Shown: one piece after another, positions 26,972 through 34,914 of the stretch
Numbering within the stretch: the first letter of the stretch is position 1
How the letters are laid out: the number at the start of each line of letters is the position of its first letter
NCBI RefSeq assembly: GCF_026340095.1
Contig: NZ_JAPEPO010000003.1
Span: 496,001 to 560,000 of the forward strand
Length of the DNA: 64,000 nucleotides
Reading direction: 5' to 3'
Source of the DNA: Streptomyces sp. NBC_01446
GTDB lineage: Bacteria > Actinomycetota > Actinomycetes > Streptomycetales > Streptomycetaceae
Position numbers and translations under genes: made by a program
Notes under the pieces: generated by a model
What the model saw: only the letters and a program-made list of their open reading frames with translations
The model's database searches: none
What the model was told of the DNA's origin: nothing

Positions 26972-27384
26972 AGCGAGCCCTGCCGGTACTCGCAGAACTG
27001 CTCACCGTCCTGGAGGCGGAGCCACCGGGGCGCTGAGACCCCACTGCCGGTGTCCCTCGGCTCCCCGGCCCCCGCGCCGTCGCCCGGGCCGCTGCTGCTC
27101 GCGCCAGCTGCGCCACGAAGCGGCCGTGCGACGGGTACGGCACAGCCTCGCCCGGGTGAACGGCGTCGACGCCCCGCGGAACCAGCCGCCGCAGGTCTCG
27201 TTTCAAGTGGGCCCGTACGCACGTGGCTCCGCGGTTCGGCAAATCCGGAGCCGATCATCGTCGCGACCGATGAAGCGTTCAGCCTGCGCCTCCTCCCCAA
27301 ATGAACATCCACTATTTTGAATTTGTGTGGTGGGTTGTGTACTCGCGCTGGTCGGGGGCGATTGCCTGGCGTCAAGATCGTCTG
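26972..27384. other. Gap with a short remnant, no whole gene
   Basis: On the minus strand a coding-like end (LQDGEQFCEYRQGSL, stop at about 26969) overlaps the presumed padC start, so an upstream operon partner once existed; the family is not recognised. The rest up to 27384 has no convincing frame. AT-rich sequence around 27300-27340 may mark a junction. Confidence 0.4.
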
Positions 27385-27483
27385 TCAGCGCGCGATCTCG
27401 CTGTTGGTCAGTACGAGCAGGGCGCGCAGGAGCGTGGTGGCGTGACGGACGTGCAGGCGGAGCTTGGTGAGGATGCGCCAGAC
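27385..27483 (-). pseudogene. 3' remnant of an IS5-type DDE transposase
   Basis: Minus-strand codons read RILTKLRLHVRHATTLLRALL then VLTNSEIAR and stop at 27387-27385, the usual C-terminus of HARBI-like IS5-family transposases in Streptomyces. Nothing of the catalytic core is left. Confidence 0.6.
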
Positions 27484-27502
27484 ACCTCACCTTGCCAACG
27501 CG

Positions 27503-27665
27503 TCAAGAGCCGGTGGCGAGTTCGGTGAGGAAAGCGATGCGTTCCTTAAACAACTCGCACCGCTGAAGACAGTGATAGAGCTGTCCGAGCATTCGAATGA
27601 ACAGGTTCCGCAGGGCTGCCGCGTGCCAGTCGCCGTGTTCGTCGCCGCGCCGACGGTAGTGGCCT
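27503..27665 (-). pseudogene. 3' remnant of an IS110-family transposase
   Basis: The minus strand reads GDWHAAALRNLFIRMLGQLY then HCLQRCELFKERIAF and ends at the stop 27505-27503, the typical end of IS110-family transposases. Only about 50 codons remain, next to the IS5-type remnant. Two unrelated transposon ends in 300 bases show repeated insertion and deletion here. Confidence 0.6.
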
Positions 27666-27751
27666 TGGCCCGGGTGATCCGTTCGGACCGGCGAAGGCCC
27701 AGAGGTAGCCGGTGGTTGAGACGGTCGTTCTTCACCGACCGCCGCGTGATG

Positions 27752-28657
27752 TCAGAGGGTTCGGGCCGCCGCAGCGTCGCGGAGGAGTCCGGCGAAGGTC
27801 AGGGCGGCGGGGGTGAGCGGGTGGTCGGTCATGCGAACCAGGAGGATGCGGCGGATGGGGGCCGGCGGTTGGAGCGGCAGGACGTTGACGCCGGGTCGGA
27901 TGCCTTCCAGGGCCAGGGTGGGGGCGAGGGCGACGCCGATGCCGGCGGCGACCATGGCCTGGGCTTCCTGGTAGTCGTGCGCCTCGTAGGCGATGTGGGG
28001 CTCGAAGCCGAGGGCGCGACAGCCGCGGACAAGGGCTTCGGCCACCGGGTGATGGTCGGCGCGGGTGATCCATGGGTCGTGTGCGAAGTCGGCGAGTGAG
28101 GCGGCGTCGCGGCCGGCGAGTGGATGGTGGTCGCTGACGAGAAGGGCCGGCGGGTCATCGAGAAGGGGGGTGACGACGACGTCCTCCCGGTCGATTCGCC
28201 CCCAGTCGTAGTCCCACATCAGCGACATCTCGATCTCCCGGTTCTCCAGCATCGTCCAGAGCCCGGCGATGCGGGCGCTGCGGACGGTCAGCCGTACGTC
28301 GGGGTGGGCGTCCCGGAAGGCGATCACGGCCTGCGGGAGGAGCGAGGCACCGACGGTGGGGAAGGTGCCGATACGCAGCGTGCCCGCGCGCAGGCCGGCG
28401 AAGTCGGCGAGTTCGTTTTCCGCGGCCTGCAGTTCGCGTTCGATCCGTTCCCCTCGTTCGGCCAGCGCCCGTCCGGCGTCGGTGGCGGTGACGCCCCGGG
28501 CGTGGCGTTCAAGGAGGGGCTGTCCTGCCTCCGTTTCCAGGCGGCTGATCTGCTGCGATACCGCTGACGGTGTGTAGTTGAGGGCGCGGGCGGTCGCTGT
28601 CACCGAGCCGCGCCGGGCGACCTCGGTGAACAACAGGATGCGCCGGACGTCGAGCAT
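27752..28657 (-). CDS. LysR-family transcriptional regulator
   Basis: ATG 28657, seven bases after GGAGG, gives 301 residues. The N-terminal helix-turn-helix is VRRILLFTEVARRGSVTATA with ALNYTPSAVSQQISRLE, followed by a complete LysR effector domain (LRIGTFPTVGASLLPQAV, ITRADHHPVAEALVRG). It diverges from the PrpF-like gene, with 147 bases between the two starts, so it probably controls the isomerase-symporter pair. The intergenic AT-rich stretch near 28690-28720 suits its binding site. Confidence 0.93.
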   Translation of the reverse strand: MLDVRRILLFTEVARRGSVTATARALNYTPSAVSQQISRLETEAGQPLLERHARGVTATDAGRALAERGERIERELQAAENELADFAGLRAGTLRIGTFPTVGASLLPQAVIAFRDAHPDVRLTVRSARIAGLWTMLENREIEMSLMWDYDWGRIDREDVVVTPLLDDPPALLVSDHHPLAGRDAASLADFAHDPWITRADHHPVAEALVRGCRALGFEPHIAYEAHDYQEAQAMVAAGIGVALAPTLALEGIRPGVNVLPLQPPAPIRRILLVRMTDHPLTPAALTFAGLLRDAAAARTL

Positions 28658-28804
28658 GCCGCTACCTCCAGCGTTCACTTCACCTTAATAGCCATGCAGA
28701 TTTCCGAGATTGTACTTCACCCTGCTGTAACTCACCGTGGAGGACACCACCCACGGCGAGACCGTCGGGTGGGCTTCCCCTTCCATGTCTGTCAGGAGTC
28801 AGTT

Positions 28805-29923
28805 GTGTTGCGTCTGCAGGGCGAGATGATCCGCGGAGGAACCAGCAAGTGCTGGATCTTCGACCACCGCGACGTGGTCGCCACGGGCGTGGATGTCGAT
28901 GCCCTGCTGCTCGCTGCCTTCAACGCCGCCGACCCCCGTCAGATCGACGGCGTGGGCGGCGCTTCCTCCACCACCTCCAAGGCCGCCGTCGTCCAGGCGT
29001 CGGCCGAACATGGAGTGGATGTCGAGTACGCCTTCGCACAGGTCGGAATCGGCGACGAGCGCGTGGAGTGGGCCAGCAATTGCGGCAACTGCGCCACCGC
29101 CGTGGCCCTGTACGCCGTCCACCACAAGCTCGTGCCGATCGCGTCGGACACCACCACGGTCCGCATGCTCAACGTCAACACCGGGGCCCGCCTCACCGGC
29201 ACGATCCCCACCCCCGCGGGCGTGGCCCCGGAGGAGGGCACAGCCGTGGTGCCGGGTACCTCGGCGCCGGGCGTGCCGGTCCTGCTCGGGTTTCAGGACC
29301 CGGCGGGCTCGACGACCGGCCGCGCTCTGCCGACCGGCCGGGCGCTGGACGAGCTGACCGGCCCGGACGGTGCCGTCGAGGCATCCCTGGTGGACGCCGG
29401 CGCTCCGGCCGCACTCTTCGAGGCCAAGGCGTTCGGCCTCGACGGCACGGAATCCCTTACCGCGTTCGCCACCGCAGTGCCCGCGCTGACACTGCTGCGC
29501 CGCCAGGCAGCGCTGGCCATGGGCCTGGCCCGCGAGGACGGTCCGGTCAGCCATGCGGTGCCGAAGGTGGGTATCGTCGCCCGGCCTGCCTCTTATCGCA
29601 CCACACAGGGCATCCTCGTCAACCAGGACGAGTACGACCTGGCCGTGCGCATGGTCTCCATGCACGCCCCGCACCCGGCGATCGGCCTGACCTCCGCCGT
29701 GGCCCTGGCCGCGGCCGCCACCACCCCCGGCACCCTCGCCCACCGCGTCGCCCGGCAGACCGTCGACGGCACGCTGCGGCTGGGCACCCCCGCCGGCGTG
29801 ATCGCCACCCAAGCCGTCCCCGCACCGGACGGCGCGTCCCCCACGGTGCTCCTGCACCGCGCCGCCCGGCGTATCGCCCGAGCCGAACTCCTCGTTCCCG
29901 TCCTGGAAGGACGCCCCGCATGA
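28805..29923 (+). CDS. PrpF-family isomerase (4-oxalomesaconate tautomerase / methylaconitate isomerase type)
   Basis: GTG 28805 follows AGGAG at six bases and gives 372 residues. The N-terminal motif MIRGGTSKCWIFDHRD and the SNCGNCATAVALYAV loop, with the active-site cysteine, are hallmarks of the PrpF fold. Members move a double bond in tricarboxylates or in 4-oxalomesaconate from gallate or protocatechuate breakdown. The gene overlaps the dicarboxylate symporter by four bases (ATGA), so uptake and isomerisation of an unsaturated di- or tricarboxylate is the likely role. The exact acid is not predictable. Confidence 0.9.
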   Translation: MLRLQGEMIRGGTSKCWIFDHRDVVATGVDVDALLLAAFNAADPRQIDGVGGASSTTSKAAVVQASAEHGVDVEYAFAQVGIGDERVEWASNCGNCATAVALYAVHHKLVPIASDTTTVRMLNVNTGARLTGTIPTPAGVAPEEGTAVVPGTSAPGVPVLLGFQDPAGSTTGRALPTGRALDELTGPDGAVEASLVDAGAPAALFEAKAFGLDGTESLTAFATAVPALTLLRRQAALAMGLAREDGPVSHAVPKVGIVARPASYRTTQGILVNQDEYDLAVRMVSMHAPHPAIGLTSAVALAAAATTPGTLAHRVARQTVDGTLRLGTPAGVIATQAVPAPDGASPTVLLHRAARRIARAELLVPVLEGRPA

Positions 29924-31335
29924 GCCGCAACGACGCCGCCCCGGGTACCGTCACCGCACCACCGGGCCGCATCCGCCGGATGCTGTCCCACCTCTACGTC
30001 CAGTGCCTGATCGCCGTCCTCCTCGGCGCCGCCGTGGGCCGACTGTGGCCGTCCGTCGGCACTGACCTCAAGCCGCTCGGCGACGGCTTCATCGCGCTGG
30101 TGAAGATGCTCATCGCGCCGATCATCTTCTGTACGGTCGTCCACGGCATCGCATCCATGGGCAATGCCCGCGCGGTCGGCCGCGTGAGCCTGAAGGCTCT
30201 GGTCTACTTCGAGGTGCTGACCACCGTGGCCATGGTGATCGGCCTGGTCGTCGTCAACGTCGTCAAGCCGGGCAGCGGTCTGCACATCGATCTCTCGAGC
30301 CTGTCCGCCAAGGGCCTGCCGCCAGAGGCGTCCACGGCCCACGAGGGCTTCGCCGAGTTCGTCCTCGCCATGATCCCGGCCACCCTGGTCAGCGCCCTGA
30401 CCGGCAACGAGATCCTGCCGGTGCTGCTGGTGTCCGTGCTGTTCGGCTTCGGCCTGCACGCAAGCGGAGAGGCCGGCCTGGGCATCGCCCGGGGCGTCGA
30501 GAAGTTCTCCACGGTCCTGTTCACGCTCATCCGCTGGATCATGCGGCTCGCCCCCATCGGCGCGTTCGGCTCGATGGCCTTCACCATCGGCAACTACGGC
30601 CTGGGCACCCTGCGCCACCTGGCCCTGCTGGTCGGCTCGTTCTGGCTGACGGCCCTCTTCTTCGTCCTGGTCGTCCTCGGGACCGTGATGCGCCTGAACG
30701 GACTGCGGATACTCCCCTTCCTGCGCTACATCAAGGAAGAACTGCTGATCGTCCTGGGCACCTCCTCCACCGAGCCCGTCCTGCCGCGCATGATGGCCAA
30801 GCTTCAGCACGTGGGCGCCTCGAAACCGGTCGTCGGCATCACGCTGCCCGCCGGGTACTCCTTCAACCTCGACGGCACCGCCATCTACCTGACCATGGGC
30901 TCGGTCTTCCTCGCCCAGGCCCTCGGTATCGACCTCAGCCTCACCCAGCAACTGGCCATGCTCGCCGTCATGCTGCTCACCTCCAAGGGAGCCGCAGGCG
31001 TCACCGGCTCCGGCTTCATCGCCCTGGCCGCCACCCTCAGCGCTGTCCCGCACGTCCCGGTCGCCGCCCTCGCGCTGATCTTCGGCATCGACCGGTTCAT
31101 GTCCGAAGCCCGCGCCCTGACCAGCGTGGTCGGCAACGGCGTCGCCACCCTGGCCGTCGCCCGGTGGGAGGGCGAGCTCGACGAGGACCGCGCCAAGGCC
31201 GTCCTGCGTGGAGAGATCCCCTATGCCCCCACCCCCGATCCCTCGGCGGTGACAGCCGCGCCCGATCCGAAGCAGACGCCCGCACCCGAGGCGATGCCCG
31301 AACCAACCCGCGACCCGGTCCCCGCCGCAACCTGA
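29920..31335 (+). CDS. Dicarboxylate/amino acid:cation symporter (DctA type)
   Basis: The 471-residue protein has the DAACS fold: VKMLIAPIIFCTVVHGIASM in the third helix region, the serine-rich re-entrant loop LGTSSTEPVLPRMMAKL, NLDGTAIYLTMGSVFLAQA with the sodium-site motif, and TSKGAAGVTGSGFIALAATL. It imports C4-dicarboxylates or related acids with protons or sodium. The last 45 residues are a proline-rich cytoplasmic tail. It is translationally coupled to the PrpF-like gene and followed by a strong hairpin. Confidence 0.95.
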   Translation: MSRNDAAPGTVTAPPGRIRRMLSHLYVQCLIAVLLGAAVGRLWPSVGTDLKPLGDGFIALVKMLIAPIIFCTVVHGIASMGNARAVGRVSLKALVYFEVLTTVAMVIGLVVVNVVKPGSGLHIDLSSLSAKGLPPEASTAHEGFAEFVLAMIPATLVSALTGNEILPVLLVSVLFGFGLHASGEAGLGIARGVEKFSTVLFTLIRWIMRLAPIGAFGSMAFTIGNYGLGTLRHLALLVGSFWLTALFFVLVVLGTVMRLNGLRILPFLRYIKEELLIVLGTSSTEPVLPRMMAKLQHVGASKPVVGITLPAGYSFNLDGTAIYLTMGSVFLAQALGIDLSLTQQLAMLAVMLLTSKGAAGVTGSGFIALAATLSAVPHVPVAALALIFGIDRFMSEARALTSVVGNGVATLAVARWEGELDEDRAKAVLRGEIPYAPTPDPSAVTAAPDPKQTPAPEAMPEPTRDPVPAAT

Positions 31336-31343
31336 TATTGCGT

Positions 31344-31385
31344 GGGCGGGCCGGCCTGGAGCAGATGCTCCGGGCCGGCCCTCCC
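31344..31385 (+). terminator. Hairpin terminator after the symporter gene
   Basis: Two 20-base arms (31344-31363 and 31366-31385) pair at 18 positions around a two-base loop, nine bases after the symporter stop. There is no T-run, which is common for Streptomyces terminators. Confidence 0.7.
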
Positions 31386-31596
31386 GCGTCTCAACAGGAC
31401 GTCGTACTCGCCGTCCCGGCTGATCAGGAACGTCCGGCCCTCCGGTACGCCCAGTCTTCCAACCTCTGATCAAGTCCGGCGAACGCCGCGCAGAACTCCC
31501 GCGTCGTCTGCCGTTTTTTCGGTGATCAGGGATCCGCGGATTTCCCGGCATGAGCGAGGTACCTGTCCGTACGATCCGGGCCGGGAGCTGCGTCAG

Positions 31597-31904
31597 GTGG
31601 CCAGGGATGCGGAACCGGACCTTCATGGACTGATCACGGCCCGCAGGGCCGAACTAGAGCTGCAGGCAGAGACGTTGAGCCAGCAGCTCCAAGAGGTGCC
31701 CGGCGAGCTCGAGGAACTCACCGTCGCCGAGCGGGCCGCGCGCCGACTGGCCGAGCAGCTGCACGCCGAAACGAGGACGACGCCTGGGGTGCCGGCCAGG
31801 TCGCAGGCCGCGCGGTGCTGCTGGTGCCGCAGCGCGAGCGCGACCGCCGCCTGCACGTCCCTCACGTCACCACGCTCCTGCGTGCCCTAGCTCGTACTGC
31901 TTAG
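31597..31904 (+). pseudogene. Frameshifted coiled-coil protein of unknown function
   Basis: From GTG 31597 the frame encodes a charged coiled coil (ITARRAELELQAETLSQQLQ, LEELTVAERAARRLAEQL). Near 31785 the coding bias moves to another frame (GQVAGRAVLLVPQRERD), which ends at 31904. Similar short proteins with a coiled coil and a GRAVLLVP-like tail occur widely in Streptomyces without known function. One base gained or lost would restore a single frame. Confidence 0.45.
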
Positions 31905-32242
31905 CGAACCCGCCGAAGCTCTCCACAGTCTTCGTGACCGTGCCGAGCCCGCCGGCGGACCAGGAACAGCAGCTCAACTCCATGCTGCGGCGGCGCTCGC
32001 AATCCGCCGGCGCCACCCGGACAGTTCCTCCCCGAAGTCGCCTACCAGATGATCTACGGCTGCTGGTCCAGGAAGCCCGTGGCCCGGCTCATCCCCACCC
32101 CGCGACCGGCCAGCGGCCACCGCACCCAACGACGGCACCCCGCCGACCGGCGAACTGCATCACTCGTGATCGACACCAATCGCAACGGCCCGGGCGGCTG
32201 GATCCCGGAGGCGGGCAAGTAGGGCGCAGTTCCCGCACCGGG
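31905..32242. other. Gap with a possible 3' coding remnant
   Basis: The plus strand ending at about 32220 reads VIDTNRNGPGGWIPEAGK before a stop and may be the end of a lost gene. No family is recognised, and nothing else is supported. Confidence 0.3.
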
Positions 32243-32518
32243 TCACGGCCGAAAGCCTTCCTCCCACTTCTCGAAGAAGAACTCGTGCTTGAGGAAGGAG
32301 ACGTCGTACTCGTGGCCGGGCTGCGGCGGCAGCAGCTGGGCGGCCTGGAACAGACGCCACCCGTCCTGCATCGCGGCAAGCCCCGTCGGGTAGGGCGGCT
32401 CGTCGCTGTCACCGGTCGTCGGGCTGGTTCGGCCGGTCCCGTCGTATCTGGACCAGCCCACGACCTCGGAGTCGATTGCCGACGTCACCAGGTAGAGGAC
32501 CAGAACCTGCTGTCTCAT
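32243..32518 (-). CDS. Conserved hypothetical protein, partner of the PhyH-like gene
   Basis: The 91-residue protein (MRQQVLVLYLVTSAIDSE..., ending YDVSFLKHEFFFEKWEEG) has no signal or membrane segment. Its ATG overlaps the PhyH-like stop (ATGA), so the two are co-translated. Homologous small proteins seem to accompany this dioxygenase in streptomycetes, from memory of the family. It could be a subunit or substrate-recognition partner; the function is unknown. Confidence 0.72.
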   Translation of the reverse strand: MRQQVLVLYLVTSAIDSEVVGWSRYDGTGRTSPTTGDSDEPPYPTGLAAMQDGWRLFQAAQLLPPQPGHEYDVSFLKHEFFFEKWEEGFRP

Positions 32519-33333
32519 GCATGACTCCTCAGGGCCGGCCGGTTGCTGACGCGCGTGACCCAGTACTCGACATCGAACGAGTCGTCGCCGGTCAGGGCCC
32601 GCCACAGGAGGACCCGGTTATAGATCTCCAGCCGGGCGGCGGCCTGCTCGTACCAGGGGAAGTAGGTCTCGAGTTCCGCGTTCACGGCTGGGTCGTGCAG
32701 GTCGGAGGTGTCCCAGAGCCGCACCTGCGGCACGGTCGGGTTGAGGCGGAGTTTGTACATGTAGCGGCGGCGCGCGGTGTCGTTGCGACGGCCGCCGTGC
32801 CAGATCCCGTGGTGCACGAGGATGACCGTGCCCGCCGGGCATGTCAGACGCGTCTGCCCCCTGAGGTTCTGGACGCGTCCGATGTCCGTCTCGTTGATCC
32901 GGCGCAGATGGCTTCCCGGCACACTCAGCGTGCCGCCCATCTTGGCGGTCACCTCGTGCGGGTAGTACATGAGTTGGATGTCGAACGCATCCGGCCGTAC
33001 GTCGATGATCGCGTCCGCGTGCAGGGGTTGTGCCTGTCCCCCGTGCGGCTCGCGCACATGTACGGCATGGTGGTCGACGGTCGGCCCAGGACCGACCAGG
33101 CTCTGCACGGCTCCGGCGACGACCGGAAGGGCGAGCAGCTCGTGGACGAAGACGTCCTCGGCGAAAGCCCCGCCCAGCGGAGTGCCGTAGGGCACGTTCG
33201 GCAGGCCCTCGGTCAAGGTCGCGATGGCCCGTCGATTGATCTCCTGCGGCACCACCGCGTCCAGGCGCAGAAATCCCTGCGCGACGAAGCGCGCCACCTG
33301 AACCGATGTCAGGAGTTGCTTGCTGGTTGGCAT
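32515..33333 (-). CDS. Phytanoyl-CoA dioxygenase (PhyH) family protein
   Basis: The 272-residue protein has the Fe(II)/2-oxoglutarate dioxygenase motif HxD in PLHADAIID near residue 103 and the distal histidine in VHHGIWHGGRRNDT near 180, followed by the arginine that binds 2-oxoglutarate. DIQLMYYPHEVTAKMGGTL and SVPGSHLRRI are typical PhyH stretches. It would hydroxylate a small molecule; the substrate is unknown. It diverges from the AraC regulator with 73 bases between the starts and overlaps the small partner gene. Confidence 0.9.
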   Translation of the reverse strand: MPTSKQLLTSVQVARFVAQGFLRLDAVVPQEINRRAIATLTEGLPNVPYGTPLGGAFAEDVFVHELLALPVVAGAVQSLVGPGPTVDHHAVHVREPHGGQAQPLHADAIIDVRPDAFDIQLMYYPHEVTAKMGGTLSVPGSHLRRINETDIGRVQNLRGQTRLTCPAGTVILVHHGIWHGGRRNDTARRRYMYKLRLNPTVPQVRLWDTSDLHDPAVNAELETYFPWYEQAAARLEIYNRVLLWRALTGDDSFDVEYWVTRVSNRPALRSHA

Positions 33334-33406
33334 GCGACGAACGTATGTGTCCTGTACGGATCAGTCGTGGGCTGAAATCGTCCACTGCTGGTAATTTTCC
33401 GTCCTC

Positions 33407-34306
33407 GTGAAGCTCGCAACAGTACGACTCGACGAGGCGCCTACCGTGGTCGATGCCGGCATCGGGGTACACGGCGTCTCCACCGACCATGACGTCTTCC
33501 GGCTGCCCGACCTGTGGCAGCTGCACCTCTACAACTACGAGGGTGCTCTGTCCCTCGGGCAGTCGGTTCACCGCATACGACCCGGCCACGTCAGCCTCGT
33601 GCCGCCGAACACGGAAGTGCATTTTCACTATCGGGGCAGGTCTGAGCACTTCTATGCCCATCTACGGCTGTACGACGGCGGAACCCCGCGAGTGGTCCCG
33701 GTGATGCAGGACGCCGCGGTCGAGAGCACCCGACTCGCCGAACTGCTCCGACACGCCGTGACGGCCATGCCGACTTCTCCCTCGCGAGCCACCGCCGAGG
33801 TCTGGGCCGCTCTGTGGCGCGTCGCCGAGTTGCCGAGGGGCGATGGAGCCGGACGCCACCACCCCTTTGTGGCCACTGCACAGGCCTACGTCGAGGAACG
33901 CTTGGCCAGCCCACTGTCCGTACCGGACGTCGCTCGCGCCGTCGGAATCTCCCACACACATCTGACGCGAGTCTTCCGTGCCGAAACCGGCCTCACGGTC
34001 GTGGCATACATCCGACACCGACGCCTTCAACGCGCCCGCCACCTCCTGTTGTCCTCGACGCTGTCCATCACCGCCATCGCCGCGGCCGTGGGCATCGTCG
34101 ACCTCCAGGCGTTCAACAAGGCGTCCCGCCGCGAACTCGGCGCGAGCCCGCGCGAGGTACGCGCGGGCCGGGCGCGAGGGAACCGGAACGAAGACCGTCC
34201 GGGGACCCCTCGGCCACGGACCGCGTCCGCTCCGCGAGCAACGCGTGACCGTTCAGGGCCGTCGTCGGGCGAAACGGCCCCGACGCCTACGCCTTGGTCG
34301 CCGTGA
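33407..34306 (+). CDS. AraC-family transcriptional regulator
   Basis: The 299-residue protein has an N-terminal cupin-like sensing domain (RIRPGHVSLVPPNTEVHFHY) and two C-terminal helix-turn-helices (LSVPDVARAVGISHTHLTRV, LSITAIAAAVGIVDLQAFNK, with REL in the usual FKR position). The last 45 residues are arginine- and proline-rich and may be read-through into foreign sequence, because they overlap a xylanase remnant. It is divergent from the PhyH-like gene, the common regulator-target layout. Confidence 0.9.
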   Translation: MKLATVRLDEAPTVVDAGIGVHGVSTDHDVFRLPDLWQLHLYNYEGALSLGQSVHRIRPGHVSLVPPNTEVHFHYRGRSEHFYAHLRLYDGGTPRVVPVMQDAAVESTRLAELLRHAVTAMPTSPSRATAEVWAALWRVAELPRGDGAGRHHPFVATAQAYVEERLASPLSVPDVARAVGISHTHLTRVFRAETGLTVVAYIRHRRLQRARHLLLSSTLSITAIAAAVGIVDLQAFNKASRRELGASPREVRAGRARGNRNEDRPGTPRPRTASAPRATRDRSGPSSGETAPTPTPWSP

Positions 34307-34349
34307 GCGCGTTGCGGATCGCGTCGTATGCGGGGCTTGCGCTGGATGT
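34287..34349 (-). pseudogene. 3' remnant of a second GH10 xylanase gene
   Basis: The minus strand reads DIQRKPAYDAIRNALTATKA and a stop at 34289-34287. This is the standard GH10 C-terminus and resembles the end of the intact xylanase in this window (LQHKPAYDAIVNALVAAK), but it is not identical, so it derives from another gene. Confidence 0.65.
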
Positions 34350-34445
34350 CGTGACCGGCCTGATGGTCAGACCGAGTCTGCAACGACAGGACATCACGAG
34401 TGGCCGGCGACCGGGCCTGAGGGGCCCATGCCGCCCGGCGTGGGA

Positions 34446-34482
34446 GTCAGTCTCGTCGTCACCTGGTGACGACGAGACTGAC
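34446..34482. repeat. 18-bp perfect palindrome with one-base centre
   Basis: GTCAGTCTCGTCGTCACC (34446-34463) is repeated inverted at 34465-34482. The right arm is the last codons of the FabF-like remnant. It can fold into a very stable hairpin and may have been a terminator or a fold-back junction. Confidence 0.75.
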
Positions 34483-34523
34483 GTTGTGTCCGCCGAACCC
34501 GAACGAATTGGCCAGCGCAGCAA
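34459..34523 (-). pseudogene. 3' remnant of a FabF-type ketosynthase gene
   Basis: The minus strand reads WFAALANSFGFGGHNVSLVV then TR and a stop at 34461-34459. NSFGFGGHN is the conserved C-terminal motif of beta-ketoacyl-ACP synthase II. Only about 22 codons remain, so it is a fragment left by deletion. Confidence 0.65.
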
Positions 34524-34914
34524 ACCACTGAGCGCTTGTCTGCGCCGGCGTCGGCGCGAGATGACTGGACCGAGGAACCAGGCGTCAACCCTGCGGTCGG
34601 GCTCCTTGCTGAACCCAGTCGACGGCGTCTGCCTCGGACTCGGCATCGGGGGTCCGTGTTCGAGGCAGCTGAGGATGAAGTGGCGTACGTCAGTCAGTGA
34701 TCTCGCCACTTGGGGGGGTGCGCCAATCGACATACCACGCCACGTGCTTCCCGCCCGCCACGTCACCCGGCTTCGATCGCCACGAAGCGTCGCTCGCGCC
34801 GGATGTCGCCGCGGTGCCACGTCGGTTCACCCGATTGCACCGGGCGAGCGGGCTCGGTGGCACCCGCTCGTGAACGCTGATGTGCACTAGGCCTCAACGG
34901 AAAGCGAGAACAGC
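34524..34914. other. Intergenic stretch, no gene seen
   Basis: No convincing frame. The last 60 bases should hold the promoter of the alpha/beta hydrolase gene, with CGGAAAGCGAGAAC just before its ATG. Confidence 0.4.

Noticed and set aside
29593..31626. Minus-strand open frame of 677 codons
   Set aside because: Antisense of the PrpF and symporter genes; runs of G, D, E and Q without any motif.
31840..31904. Resemblance of LHVPHVTTLLRAL to the IS5-type C-terminus at 27385
   Set aside because: Short, and the upstream coiled-coil sequence is not transposase-like; treated as chance or a very small remnant.
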